Source: Diphasiastrum complanatum (Eukaryota; Streptophyta; Lycopodiopsida; Lycopodiales; Lycopodiaceae). From it: 64,000 nt of DNA. The stretch covers positions 8,877,456 to 8,941,455 of the forward strand of contig CM055102.1 in the NCBI GenBank assembly GCA_029204225.1. The letters are read 5' to 3'. Of this stretch, positions 21,645 to 31,239 are shown in pieces; position 1 is the stretch's first letter; the number at the start of each line of letters is the position of its first letter. The notes below the pieces were generated by a model. That model had not been told where the DNA came from, made no database searches, and was given only the letters and a program-made list of their open reading frames with translations. The translations under genes were made by a program, and so were the position numbers.

Positions 21645-22270
21645 TATTCATACTAATGTGGTTTGTATTCATACTAATTATATTCAGTTTAGTACGATCG
21701 AGCATTTAATATTAATGTAGTTTGTTTGCTTGTGTTCATGCAAACTGGACGTCATGACGATGACGAGTAGATTAGGTTTATAAGTTTTAGTTGATGTTAG
21801 ATCCAGAGACTTATGCGAAATTAAAGCTCCAATTTTGTAATACATTGACTGATATTATGAATATATTATTATTGCAAATGATCGTGCTATATTGCCATTG
21901 CTTTTATATGTGCAATATTCTTTTTTCAAAATTTGCAATGTCAAATTTCAAGATGTGGATTGACGTATAACTAACTAAGAATACAAGACCATTTCAAAAC
22001 AAGAATCAATATCATATATAGAAATTTCAATGAAATTTATGATGTGCATAAAGCAATGCAATAAATTATTGTCATTCAAAATGCACATGAAGTAGTGCAA
22101 TAAAATATAGGAATGAAAAGTAATATATGTGCATTAAGTAATTTAGAAATGAAAAGTATCTCATGCTTAGCTTGTTATTTGATCCAAATGTTGAATGCAA
22201 CTCAAAAATATTGTTTCAAAAACAATCCATGAACATCGCTTCTCCAAAAACACCACTCCAAGAACAGCTC
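21645..22270. other. Non-coding part of CACTA B
   Basis: AT-rich, without domains. It contains two near copies of the phrase TTTGTATTCATACTAAT around 21640-21680. It leads into the right subterminal repeats. Confidence 0.4.
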
Positions 22271-22611
22271 AATAAAAATGTGTGCACTGTTTTTTATGCA
22301 TTTTTCATCGTCGAAATTCGACATCCACGTCGGATTGGATGTCACATCTTTGGACGTAGTATTCTGACGTCCATGTCAAATGTCGGATTCCAATGTCCAT
22401 GTAGGATGTTGGAATCTAACGTCCACGTCGGACCTAACGTCTGGGAAGCCGACAACTTATGTATGTTGAACTTCGACGTGTTTTATATTTGTCGGATTCC
22501 GACGACCTCATTGTCATGTGTTTTTTCGACGTCCGTGACGAATTTAAAAAAAAATGAAGCTCGTGATTCACATCACAAAACACGTCACAAATCATGGCGG
22601 GTGTTGTAGTG
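22270..22611. repeat. Right subterminal repeats and terminus of CACTA B
   Basis: GTCGGATTCC, CGACGTCCAC and their complements recur about ten times from 22305 to 22530. The element ends GGGTGTTGTAGTG at 22611, directly followed by AAT. A 149-codon plus ORF (22163-22609) runs through the repeats and is not a gene. Confidence 0.8.
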
Positions 22612-23458
22612 AATAGCTCTATACATTGATGACTCCTTAAATATCATCAATAATTCGAATCAGTTGCTTAATGAGACAAAATTTCTATTGTGGAAGGAAT
22701 TCGAAATGATTGATTCAGGCCTAGTGCATTACCTTCACAAGATCGAGATAACTAGAGACAGAGCTAATAGAAGGATTGTGATATAAGGCCAAGAAAGGTA
22801 TCTAACCAATGTACTCTATAGGTATGGCATGGAAGACTGCAAGTCAACAAACACCCCTATGGATACAGGATTCAAATTGTCGAAGGACAGGTGCCCGAAG
22901 ACTGAAGCAGAGAAGAAGGGGATGTGCAAATACCCCTATCAGTCTATAAGTGTTGGATCGATCATGTATGCCATGGTTTGAACATGACTTGATCTATCCT
23001 ATATAGTCAACACACTGTCACAACTCCTGTCAATCCCGGCCTACCTCACTAGAAAGTTCTGCTTAGAGCATTAAGATACATTCAGGCACTATAATCTGTG
23101 TTATAATGGAAATACAGAGAGGACACTCTAACATTACCTGTTGATTCCGCTCTGGGCTCAGAAGATTGCTCCATGACCTTTTGAGCTCTCAATTCATACC
23201 AACTACAATCTATTCTGACAATCAGAGCTACATTGCTCTATCTCTAAACCCATGAATTCACCTTAGAGCTAAACACATTGAAGTTCAATTTCATTTTCTT
23301 AGAGAGAAAGTTCTAAACAAGATTGTGGAATTAAGTTACTGTCATATTGATAGTATGTTGGTTGATATTTCGACTAAACTCTATCAAGGGATAAGCATGT
23401 TACTTTATGCAACTTATTAAGTTTCATTCAAGATCCTAGGAATTAAGCTTAAGGGAGA
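22612..23458 (+). pseudogene. Copia G reverse transcriptase second part and RNase H
   Basis: It resumes after CACTA B with ALYIDDSLNIINN (the YIDD catalytic box), FEMIDSGLVHYLHKIEI, VLYRYGMEDCKSTNTPMDTG and QSISVGSIMYAMV. RNase H follows with YSDNQSYIALSLNP and LRAKHIEVQFHFLREKV. Stops occur at several places. A polypurine tract (GCTTAAGGGAGAG) at about 23449-23461 precedes the 3' LTR. Confidence 0.88.
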
Positions 23459-23558
23459 GTGTTGAAGTTAATCTTCACTCCTACTCACCTATATCCATTT
23501 CCTGAGTCCAAGTATACTATGTAAATATTTTCTCTCTATAAAAGCATGCAGTCTTATT
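23459..23558 (+). repeat. 3' LTR of copia G, truncated
   Basis: It starts TGTTGAAGTTAATC after the polypurine tract and matches 12946-13045 with few differences. After GCAGTCTTA the match ends and copia F LTR sequence begins. The LTR lost its distal part when F sequence was joined here. Confidence 0.8.
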
Positions 23559-24099
23559 CGATAAGTCGATGCTGGTTTTAAATATACCTCCAGCTCGCAT
23601 CAATCGATGATGCTCCACGATGCAAACTAATTCGTCAGAGCTGAAAATATTTAGCATCCAAGTTATGCCTCCATTCTGGTTATAACAATTTGTGTTGTTC
23701 AAGATTTCTGTGTAATATACAAGCAACATGTTCTTTCTATCTATGTCTAATGTAGAGATTTGTGTTGTGATCTGATTACACTTTCCTACTGCTAGCTCAC
23801 ACTCGTTCATTCACTATGATCAAAATACGGATGTCTATGACTCCTCAGTTTTTGATCAGACAATAGCTGTCTATGATGCCTAAGGCATCAGCATTATCAA
23901 ACTACATTATCGTTCTAAAATTGTAAATTAAACTTCATAACTAGAACTATTTTACAATGATTCCACATCTTATCTAATTTCTTCAGTGGACTGTACTCAT
24001 GTTTGTCTGAGTACGAACTATTTCCTTGGTCCTGTTGCGAGCGTGAGCTATTTCGCACTATATATATATATATATATCTCTCTCGTTTCATCTCCATCA
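23559..24099 (+). repeat. 5' LTR of copia F (5'-truncated)
   Basis: It matches 25990-26538 (GATGATGCTCCACGATGC, CATCCAAGTTATGCC, TATCTAAT, GTTTGTCTGAGTACGAACTA) and ends CTCCATCA two bases before an exact primer site. The 5' end is missing or fused to the copia G LTR. A TA run of about 20 bases lies near 24057-24077. Confidence 0.8.
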
Positions 24100-24101
24100 G
24101 G

Positions 24102-24113
24102 TGGTATCAGAGC
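24102..24113 (+). other. Copia F primer-binding site
   Basis: TGGTATCAGAGC is the canonical initiator-Met tRNA primer site of plant copia elements, placed directly after the LTR. Confidence 0.9.
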
Positions 24114-24159
24114 ATCAGCTCAATAAACCAAAAGATTATCTATTTGAATTATTGTCAGT

Positions 24160-24988
24160 ATGTCTCTTATGGGTAACTCCTCATCTTCTCCATCCAACGA
24201 AGTTAGGATCATTGACAAATTCAATGGGTCTAACTTTTATATCTGGAAGTTAAAACTCCGGATGATACTTATAGATAGAGATCTTTGGGAAGTTGTAGGC
24301 GGGTTAGTCTCGAAACTAGATGACGATGATCATGAGATAGCAAGGCATAGAAGATCAAAGATCAGAAGGCCCTAGCATCGATCACGTTGAATATGTCCGA
24401 CTCCCAAATATCTCACATCACCACATGCAATTCCTTTAAGGATGCATTAGATTTGTTATCAAATCTCTATGAGACTCAAGAATTGACCACACGGTTACAC
24501 CTTAATACACTTAGAATGTCTGATTCTACAACCATCACTTCTGACATCAACAGCTTCAAATCTTTATTAGATCAATTTTCAGTTGTAGGATGTGCTATTC
24601 AAGATGATAATGCTATTATGACCTTGCTTTCTTTTTTACCAAAGTCCTATGGGCACTTTTTCATGATGATCTCCACTCAACCTGACCCGACTCCTCAAAA
24701 GGTCATCGACCATCTTCTTCAAGAAGAATGCAGAGAAAGATCAGTGATCTGTCTGTCAAAGACAAGTCCCCAGTCCTATACACCAAGAAGAGAGACTATT
24801 CCAAGGGCAAGAATCAAGTGCAGCAACAGCAACAACAGAACCCTCACCCTCAATCAGAGACCAGTGGATCATGGAAAAAGCTCTCTTGTAGATACTATAA
24901 GAGGGCTAACCATGACATCAAGGAGTGTCGTATCTGCATCTACAACGAGGTAAAGAAGATCAAATCTAATGGTTCCATTGAAAAATGA
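24160..24988 (+). pseudogene. Copia F gag
   Basis: The ATG at 24160 opens a gag with IIDKFNGSNFYIWKLKLRMI and RDLWEVVGG (DUF4219/UBN2 start). It breaks near 24375 and continues at 24387 with MSDSQISHITTCNSFKDAL and LLSFLPKSYGHFF. It then shifts frame at about 24730 to a basic tail with CRYYKRANHDIKEC, a zinc knuckle with one cysteine lost. Gag packages element RNA. Two frameshifts make it non-functional. Copia G gag (13179-13990) is a relative. Confidence 0.85.
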
Positions 24989-25029
24989 AAAGCATTGTTG
25001 TTGACTAAAGTTTCACTCAAATCCAAGGA

Positions 25030-25279
25030 GTGGACTATCAAGAAATTTTTAGTCATGTTGTCAAAATGCAGTCAATCAGGACTCTGATTGCATTAGCGGT
25101 AGTGGAAGACCTCAAAATTCATCAAATGGATGTGAAGACAACATTTCTCAATGGCTACGTTGAAGAGGAGCTATACATCTTCCAACTAGAAGGATTCAAA
25201 GTCAAAGACCAAGAGCACAAAGTGTGCAAGCTGCACAAAGAGATCTATGGCTTGAAACAAGCCGCAAGGGCTTGGTTCG
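25030..25279 (+). pseudogene. Copia F reverse transcriptase fragment
   Basis: The frame has LIALAVVEDLKIHQMDVKTT, FLNGYVEEELYIFQLEGF and IYGLKQAARAWFE, the fingers and palm start of a copia RT. It ends near 25279 before the YVDD box. The end of gag lies only about 40 bases upstream, so protease and integrase are deleted. After 25279 the sequence is unrelated. Confidence 0.85.
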
Positions 25280-25989
25280 AAACCGAATTACATGGTAATC
25301 ATTCATGTTTTGATTTACATTCGAATGTCAAGTTATGTGAAGAACATTGAAGATTTGGCCATCTTCAACAACTCCAACAAGTCACTATATCCAAGCAGTC
25401 TACACAAAAACACTATCTTCGCAACAATCTACAAAAATAAACTGATTGTGGCACAGTTCACATTTTTTGCAAACTCCCAAAAAATGTGACAATTTTCCGA
25501 TAGTGACTTCTTTTCAAATGATTAAAGAAGTAAATTATTTGTCGACTTTTTTGCATTTTCCTGAAAAATGCAACAATCCAGTCTACTTCAGCAAATGAAC
25601 TAATTGTCAGCTTTTTCACAATTTCCTAAAATGTGACAGTTCAGCCTATTTCAACAAATGAGCTATTTGTCTTCTTTTTTGCATTTTTCCAAAATGCGAC
25701 AATTCAGTCTAATTAAACGATCGACAATGTTTACTACTTCGGCCAAATGCGAAGTATGCGACAATAGGTTTTGCTTCAAAGTTCGATTATTCCAGTCACT
25801 TTCAAAAAACCCAAAAAATGCGAAGTGAGAGACTGAAGTGAGAGAAGAAATGTGACAATCTTCCTATTTCACTGACTTTAAGTTATAGTTTGATTTTTTC
25901 TTGTACAGGTGTCATTGTACTTTAAATATTTCTCAAGTACAACAAAGTACATAGTTAATGATAAACTAGTCTTATAAATATAAGATTAG
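25280..25989. repeat. Repeat-containing insert in copia F (about 77-base tandem units)
   Basis: Between the broken RT and the 3' LTR lies non-coding sequence. From about 25470 to 25720 a unit of roughly 77 bases recurs three to four times: AATGTGACAATT or AATGCGACAATT, a Cag/TCTA phrase, CAAATGA..TATTTGTC, then a T-run with GCATTTT. An isolated version follows to about 25860. It may be part of a different, non-autonomous element. Confidence 0.6.
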
Positions 25990-26538
25990 TTAGACATTTC
26001 TTGTAATCGTAGGCATGCTGGTTATAAATACACCTCCAACTCACATCAATCGATGATGCTCCACGATGCAAACTAATTCGTCAGAGCAAAAAATATTTAG
26101 CATCCAAGTTATGCCTCCATTCTGGCTGTAACAATCTGTGTTGTTCAAGATTTATGTGTAATATACAAGCAACACGTTCTTTCTATCTATTTCTAATGTA
26201 GAGATTTATGTTAGATCTGATCACACTTTCCTACTACTAGCCCACACTTGTTCGCTCACTCTGATCAGAACACGGATGTCTACGACTCCTTAGTTTCTGA
26301 TTAGACGACGGTTTTCTATGATACTTGAGGAACCAGAATTATCAGACTGCATTATTGTTCTAAAATCTTGAACTGAACTTCATAACTGAAACTATTTTAT
26401 AGTGATTCCACACCTTATCTAATCTCTTCAGTGGACTGTATTCATGTTTGTCTGAGTACGAACTATTTCATTGGTCTTGCTGCGAACAGGAGTTGTTCCA
26501 CACTATATTTCTCTCTCTCTCCCACTTCGTCTCCATCA
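25990..26538 (+). repeat. 3' LTR of copia F
   Basis: It matches 23559-24099 along its length and ends CTCCATCA. The start is approximate. Sequence TATAAATATAAG near 25973 may be the LTR promoter if the LTR begins earlier. Confidence 0.8.
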
Positions 26539-26965
26539 ATTATGTCACTCATTCATGGCCAAGTCATCAAGTGTTGATGATATCTTTTGGCAAGATGGAG
26601 ATGGATGCTCAATCATGGAGTTTTATGATGGACACATATCAAGAAAAGACAAAGATGGAGAAGACAAGCAAGCAATTGGTCATCACTCACATTTATTGTT
26701 TGGTTGTTGCTACTTTCCAAAGAGTTCAGAATTGGAAGCATGGTGGAATTATTTCATTTACATTCTATTTGGTTCTTCACATTCTAGTTATATCTTGATG
26801 TGTAAAATTGATGTAAGAGATAGTGAAACATCCAATTTGGACACTATTCTCTATATCAAATAAGAAAAACTTTAGAAAGGAGATCTATACTTAGGATGGA
26901 GATCATTCTAAACTTGGATCAAAGTTCTATGGTTAAAACTATGTCAAAACTAGTTGAAGAGGGAG
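26539..26965 (+). other. Internal 3' remnant of a copia H element (H2)
   Basis: The stretch ends with the H-family polypurine tract AGTTGAAGAGGGAG at 26952-26965. Upstream, two overlapping frames (26448-26798 and 26471-26863) are open but show no copia domain. The one with MAKSSSVDDIFWQDGDGCS has no family I recognise. It may be captured or badly frameshifted sequence. Confidence 0.4.
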
Positions 26966-27574
26966 TGTGAGAAATATCAACTAGTTTACTCATTTTTTGG
27001 TTAATTGGCAATTTAGGCCAATTTGAATTTCAGACTTAGAAATAGACATTAAAGTTATTTTAGTCTAAATGTTTTTGAATTACCACTTTTAAAAAGTGAG
27101 GAAAAGTAAGTAGACGAGTTTGGACCCATTCAAATTTGAATGATTGGTACACTGAATCTAGTCGATATTATGAGTAGGGTTTTGAGTCTAGAAGATTCGA
27201 TGGAGGGAAACCACATTCAAAATAGGGCATAGACCTGTTGCAAATAGTGTACAAGTGTGGGAGAACATGATTCTCTCTCTCTTATCTCATTTCATACTTA
27301 TACATGAGTTCTCTTGGGTTCATCTATCCATTGGTGCACTATAGTGATGATATCTTGCAATCTTGTGTGTATAATGCTTTGTTTTGTTGTGAGTTGGATC
27401 CACACATGTGAAACCTATTAGAGAATTGTTATTGTATGGACAACAACTTCATTATGTCATATATTTGATGTTTGATCAAGATCTTGTTGAGTTTGCATCT
27501 CTTTCATCAAGTAGATGTTGATTTTCTACATTGCCAATGGTGCTAATTGTATTGTCTTCCATAACCAAAGATCA
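26966..27574 (+). repeat. LTR of copia family H (copy H2)
   Basis: It begins TGTGAGAAATATC right after a polypurine tract and ends CAAAGATCA, matching H1 (4940-5535, minus). It is a 3' LTR by position. The helicase remnant on the opposite strand ends just beyond it. Confidence 0.8.
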
Positions 27575-27589
27575 AGAGATGATTTTGGA

Positions 27590-28191
27590 TCTTAGTGATT
27601 AACAAAGTCTTCACACTTTTGACATAAATCATGGAATGAGTCAATTGCTTGTAAGATAGATTCTGTTTCAGTTGATTTTGGTAAGGCATCATTGTTGTGC
27701 TTAGCTTTGTCAAAGCTGTATAAAATAGGTGTGGAAATGTGTGATCGAACGGAAGTTTAAAATGACACAGTTTGTATAAGAAATGTATGTCAGAAGTCAT
27801 GTGTTCACATTGTCGTATTCTGTTATATATGGATATGAAATTATGATGGCAATTTCGCCCAATATGAAGATCCGAATAATTGTAATGAATTTGTGATTTT
27901 TTTAAATACCCATTCATCTAAAACTGGTCCATCTCGATACAAATCACCGAATGTAATTACGTCCCAATCCTCTGAAGTGTTGAGAAGGTAGTGTTTGATT
28001 GCTTGTAGTCTTTGATCTTGCAAAATCCTCTTTCCAATGAGTGAAATTTCTCCAAAAACTACTAGTTGTAACTGTGAATAGAATGTTGATAATATGTCCA
28101 ACTTATCTGATGACAATGATGTCAGTGTTTTTGTGTTGATTGACGATCCGTATTCACAATATGCACGTATCTCATAATATATGTTTTTCAT
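27590..28191 (-). pseudogene. PIF1-like helicase remnant
   Basis: The minus frame 27841-28191 reads TLTSLSSDKLDILSTFYSQL, LVVFGEISLIGKRILQDQRL and VITFGDLYRDGPVLDEWVF. This matches helicase motifs II and III of the PIF1 family (VIDEISMVG..ML..I..RLQ, FGDLFQL.PV.DGW.F) with D of DEIS changed to G. Past YWAKLP a frame break leads to a decayed RQ-x-D region and a tail ending EDFVNH. PIF1 enzymes unwind DNA. Plant genomes carry them as host genes and in Helitron transposons. The P-loop exon was not found, so function is unlikely. Confidence 0.7.
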
Positions 28192-28329
28192 TATTCACAA
28201 TTTTACATCAGTATTCACGATTTGTATTCAAAATGTTCACGATCAGTATTCACGATATTCACAATCACTATTCAAAACATTCACAATGAAAATCTCAGAA
28301 TCTCCGTTTCTCAGTATTCGCAGTTTGAA

Positions 28330-28430
28330 ATGATCACAAACCATCAATAAAGTAGTCTTCGGGACGAATCTCTAAAAATTTGATAATTTCTCCATCCAAT
28401 ATGTTAGACATTGTCTATATGTCCTGCAAA
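28330..28430 (-). pseudogene. Possible exon before the PIF1 remnant
   Basis: After a good acceptor (TTTTGTTTTGCAG) the minus strand holds ATG TCT AAC and encodes MSNILDGEIIKFLEIRPEDY then FIDG. The phrase is protein-like but unknown to me, and its frame does not join the upstream exon at 28647-28747 without a shift. It may be a real coding exon with a frameshift or a new start. Confidence 0.35.
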
Positions 28431-28646
28431 ACAAAACACAATCGCAAAATTATAATCTGATAGATCAGGTGTTATTGGTGAAAACTTATTGATGAATTAT
28501 ATCTATCACAAAAGATATAATAACTATAATTTCATACCTCAAGTAAAAACAAAACACAATATATGAGCTTTGACCATATTTGATACTATTTGCTAATGAC
28601 ACAATCAAGTTGCTAGGAGATGCATGAAAGATAAAGTTCAACTTAC

Positions 28647-28747
28647 TGAAAATTTTTCACTATAAATTTTGAATTGAAAAGTGGCCTTTTTTTTTGTTCG
28701 TCAATCGCTTTGTCTATCTCGAATGCAAAATCTATGGAATGAAAAAT
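28647..28747 (-). CDS. Unidentified exon 2 of a minus-strand gene
   Basis: Bounded by an acceptor ATGCAG and a consensus donor CA/GTAAGT. It encodes IFHSIDFAFEIDKAIDEQKK then RPLFNSKFIVKNF with no stop. Its phase fits exon 1 exactly. I do not recognise the protein. It may be the upstream part of the PIF1-like gene or a separate host gene. Confidence 0.45.
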
Positions 28748-28941
28748 CTGCATACAAACAATTTCTAAAATCAAAGGTCCTTCTAGGTTTCGCACTCTCA
28801 GACTTTACCTTGGAAAAAAGCTTAATACAAGAAATAAACTCCATTACGTATAAATATTAAAAAAAATTCATAACGTCCAAAATTAACCCTGCCAAAACTT
28901 AATTGCAAGAAAATAACGCAAATAAAGGTTATTGGCCTTAC

Positions 28942-29044
28942 AATAAAGCTTTCATCTTTATAATTTAAGACCAGAACCACATAATATTCTTTAACGTTGT
29001 CTTTGTTACAAACTCCATTGACCAACCTCATGACATAGTATTGC
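28942..29044 (-). CDS. Unidentified exon 1 of a minus-strand gene
   Basis: From an AAAG acceptor at about 29045 to a GTAAGG donor, the minus strand encodes QYYVMRLVNGVCNKDNVKEY then YVVLVLNYKDESFI in one open frame. It joins exon 2 in phase 0. The composition looks like real protein, but no family is recognised. No start codon or further upstream exon was found. Confidence 0.45.
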
Positions 29045-30530
29045 CTTTGCAAGCAGGGCCAAAAATAGAAACTTAAATTTGTTATCAAGCGAAAATTTAA
29101 ACTAAAATTGTATTATCATCAACCTAATAGATCAAATCAAGTTCAAGGTAAAAGTGAAAGACAATTTAAGACAAAATGTAAGCAATGTTTAGCTAAAAGT
29201 GCATGTTTAAATAAAGGCATATTAGCCTGATTGAATAAAAATCATTTTCCAAAAACTTCAGTGATTTTACATCTTTAGAAGAAAAAAAGTGATTGCAGTT
29301 GAAAAGCATATAGATGTTGTATGATATGGGTAATAGAATTCAGTCTCTTGCATGCATAAAGTAAACTTCATAAACGAATAGCTATATTCAAAGAGGCAAG
29401 TCACAGTGAGATAAGATAGATTATGAAAAAATATGGGCTACACTGGTTGTCCCAAAAGGTAATAGCAACGACGTTCGTCCTTAGGGCAATGGAATATGTA
29501 GTCCCATTACTACCAATAAATTAAGTAAAAGAATACAATATTTCTAAAAGGCTATGCTTCTTTTTTTTCTTACTTGTTGCAGCCAGCCTTTCAAGAAAAA
29601 TACAAATACAATAAATAAGTAAAGAATATGTTTCTCCTCTTCTCTCTTGCAGACACTCTTTTATGATTAAGATTGGTTTGTGCATACCAAGAATAGGAGG
29701 TGTTTGCTATTAAAAGAGATCACATATTCTAAGCAATATGAAAAACAAGTAACTGAATACATTTTTTCTCCTCTTCTTCACAGACAGTCTTTTATAATTA
29801 AGCATAGCCTATGCATGCCAAGAAATACATGCACTTCATTGATGTAGGATATGTGTATAGGTAACATCATAACATCACACTAACCCACCTTGTTTGCTAG
29901 TTTTCTTACACTAACAATTGTAGCAGCTGCTTATTAGTGTTAATTTTGGGTTGTTTACTATAGGTATATTTCATAATTAGAAATTATGGAAACTACGCCA
30001 GTATAATACATCATCAGATCTTCAGATGCAATCTGGATTTTTGGAAAAATTGTGATCCGGAACAACAAAATCATGACAACATAATATCTTGATTATGCAA
30101 CATTTTAGATAAAATATGTACTGAAGAAAAAAGTATTGACACGATTACCAATACCCACTACATTTCATATATACAGGTTAGCAAAAACAAACATAGAGCT
30201 ATCAACAACATGCATTTTTGTCAGGGGGGATAATTAATATTCTGCTTGCTGGAGACACGTGGACTGGGCACTTCAGAACCTCGAGAAAACGGTAAGATCT
30301 GAACTCTAGTAGCCACAACAAACAGCCTACTACAGCTACTTTTTCACACTCGATAGTGTTGCTTGATCTCACCCTCTCCTATGCATCAGATAGAGATCAA
30401 CACTCCATTCTCTAATGCCTCCTTGGGGATTGATTCTACTCTCACAAATCCCTAAGCAAGCTTATCTTTGGCTTTCCATGTCTGGGTCGTCTCGAGGCCT
30501 CTCTCCTTTTTTAATTAATGTTCTTGTCTT
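29045..30530. other. No gene recognised; diverged direct repeat
   Basis: AT-rich, intron- or intergenic-like. Blocks at 29634-29692 and 29769-29824 are diverged copies (CTCCTCTTCT, AGACACTCTTTTAT / AGACAGTCTTTTAT, TGCATACCAAGA / TGCATGCCAAGA). One exon-like piece at about 30223-30290 on plus lies between TTTTTGTCAG and GTAAGA and encodes GIINILLAGDTWTGHFRTSR. It is too short to identify. Confidence 0.35.
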
Positions 30531-30612
30531 ATGAAGAGAGTGTGTGGTTGATATCTTCACCAAAGCATTGAGAAAATACTTCTTTATGAAACATAGAACC
30601 TCACATGGACTT
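30531..30612 (+). pseudogene. Copia H3 RNase H tail
   Basis: Codons VVDIFTKALRKYFFMKHRTS match the copia C-terminus and the H1 sequence at 5580-5630 (minus). It stops at the LTR of copia I, which inserted here. The rest of this H element (polypurine tract and LTR start) is found in inverted orientation at 33106-33356. Confidence 0.75.
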
Positions 30613-30617
30613 CTATC
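30613..30617 (+). other. Target duplication CTATC (left copy)
   Basis: The five bases before the copia I LTR are CTATC. The five bases flanking the outer end of the opposite-facing I LTR are GATAG (33357-33361), its reverse complement. Five bases is the normal copia target size. Confidence 0.7.
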
Positions 30618-30891
30618 TGTTAGAAATCAATGATAAACTTCATTGTTACACTTCTTAGTTATTGTTCATGATGTAGTTTATTGTTGATAACTATTACTAG
30701 CTGTAACTAGCTGTAGGCTAGTCTATTAGTCTACTCCTAGGTTTTCTCTCTCTATCAAGGTTCAAGGTTTATTTGTACATTTTACATTCAATATGCAATA
30801 GAGTGATAGAGTGATAGTGTATGTTCTTCTTCCGCCTTCTTCGGTGATTGCTTATGGTGAATGCTTGATGTTGCTTATATGATTATTGACA
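30618..30891 (+). repeat. LTR of copia I, plus copy
   Basis: It begins TGTTAGAAATCAATG, ends GATTATTGACA and is followed by a primer site. It matches the minus-strand block 33362-33615 almost throughout. A microsatellite-like TAGAGTGATAGAGTGATAG lies near its end. Confidence 0.9.
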
Positions 30892-30903
30892 TGGTATTAG
30901 AGC
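30892..30903 (+). other. Copia I primer-binding site
   Basis: TGGTATTAGAGC is one base from the canonical Met-tRNA primer site and directly follows the LTR, so the plus-strand LTR is the 5' one. Confidence 0.85.
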
Positions 30904-31239
30904 ATGACGATAGTCCTGCGTGCCTGATCAATGGATACAACTTGTCACAGGCTCCGCAATGAAGTGAGAAAGTCCTTCACAGGAAATGAAAGCTTGGAGA
31001 GACCAAAATGGCTGGAAAAAATCCTTCTTGGTGTATTTTGCAGGTTTTGGAGCTCAGAATCATTAGTGGGAATGAAGACACAGTCCCAGAGGCATCAGAA
31101 AGCCAGGACAACATCAGACAAATTAAAAATCTATTGAGTGGGGAGAGTTTTACAATAATTTCTAATTTTTGTGAAAAGTACCATTTGTGAGAGTTGTGCC
31201 AAGAAATCTCTCATTTGTTTGTTTGGAAAACTGTAAATC
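30904..31239 (+). pseudogene. Copia I 5' internal region (gag not readable)
   Basis: The ORF 30931-31137 and its overlap 31008-31190 lie where gag should start, but I could not read UBN2 or zinc-knuckle motifs. Only about 340 bases separate the primer site from integrase sequence, so most of gag, protease and the integrase N-terminus must be deleted. Confidence 0.4.

Larger units (their letters stand above)
14862..22611. mobile_element. CACTA (En/Spm) element B, complete ends, 7.75 kb
   Basis: The right end reads GTGTTGTAGTG, and its reverse complement CACTACAACAC is a classic CACTA terminus. The left end CACAATAACAT is a decayed match (8 of 11). Both sides are flanked by the 3-base duplication AAT (14859-14861 and 22612-22614), the target size known for this superfamily. 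Removing the element and one AAT makes the interrupted copia RT frame continuous. Subterminal repeats, a TNP2-type transposase (minus) and a Transposase_24-like ORF (plus) lie inside. Confidence 0.9.

Noticed and set aside
22163-22609. 148-codon plus ORF at the right end of CACTA B
   Set aside because: It runs through the subterminal repeats and the terminus; the product reflects the repeat words and has no domain.
27536-27574. LTR H ending at the ACATTGCCA word
   Set aside because: Similarity between the two H LTRs runs about 38 bases further to AAGATCA, which also ends in CA, so the later end was preferred.
28191-28320. Repeated CAGTATTCACGAT words as a regulatory array
   Set aside because: Only a few irregular copies in intron-like DNA; not distinct enough from chance AT-rich repetition.
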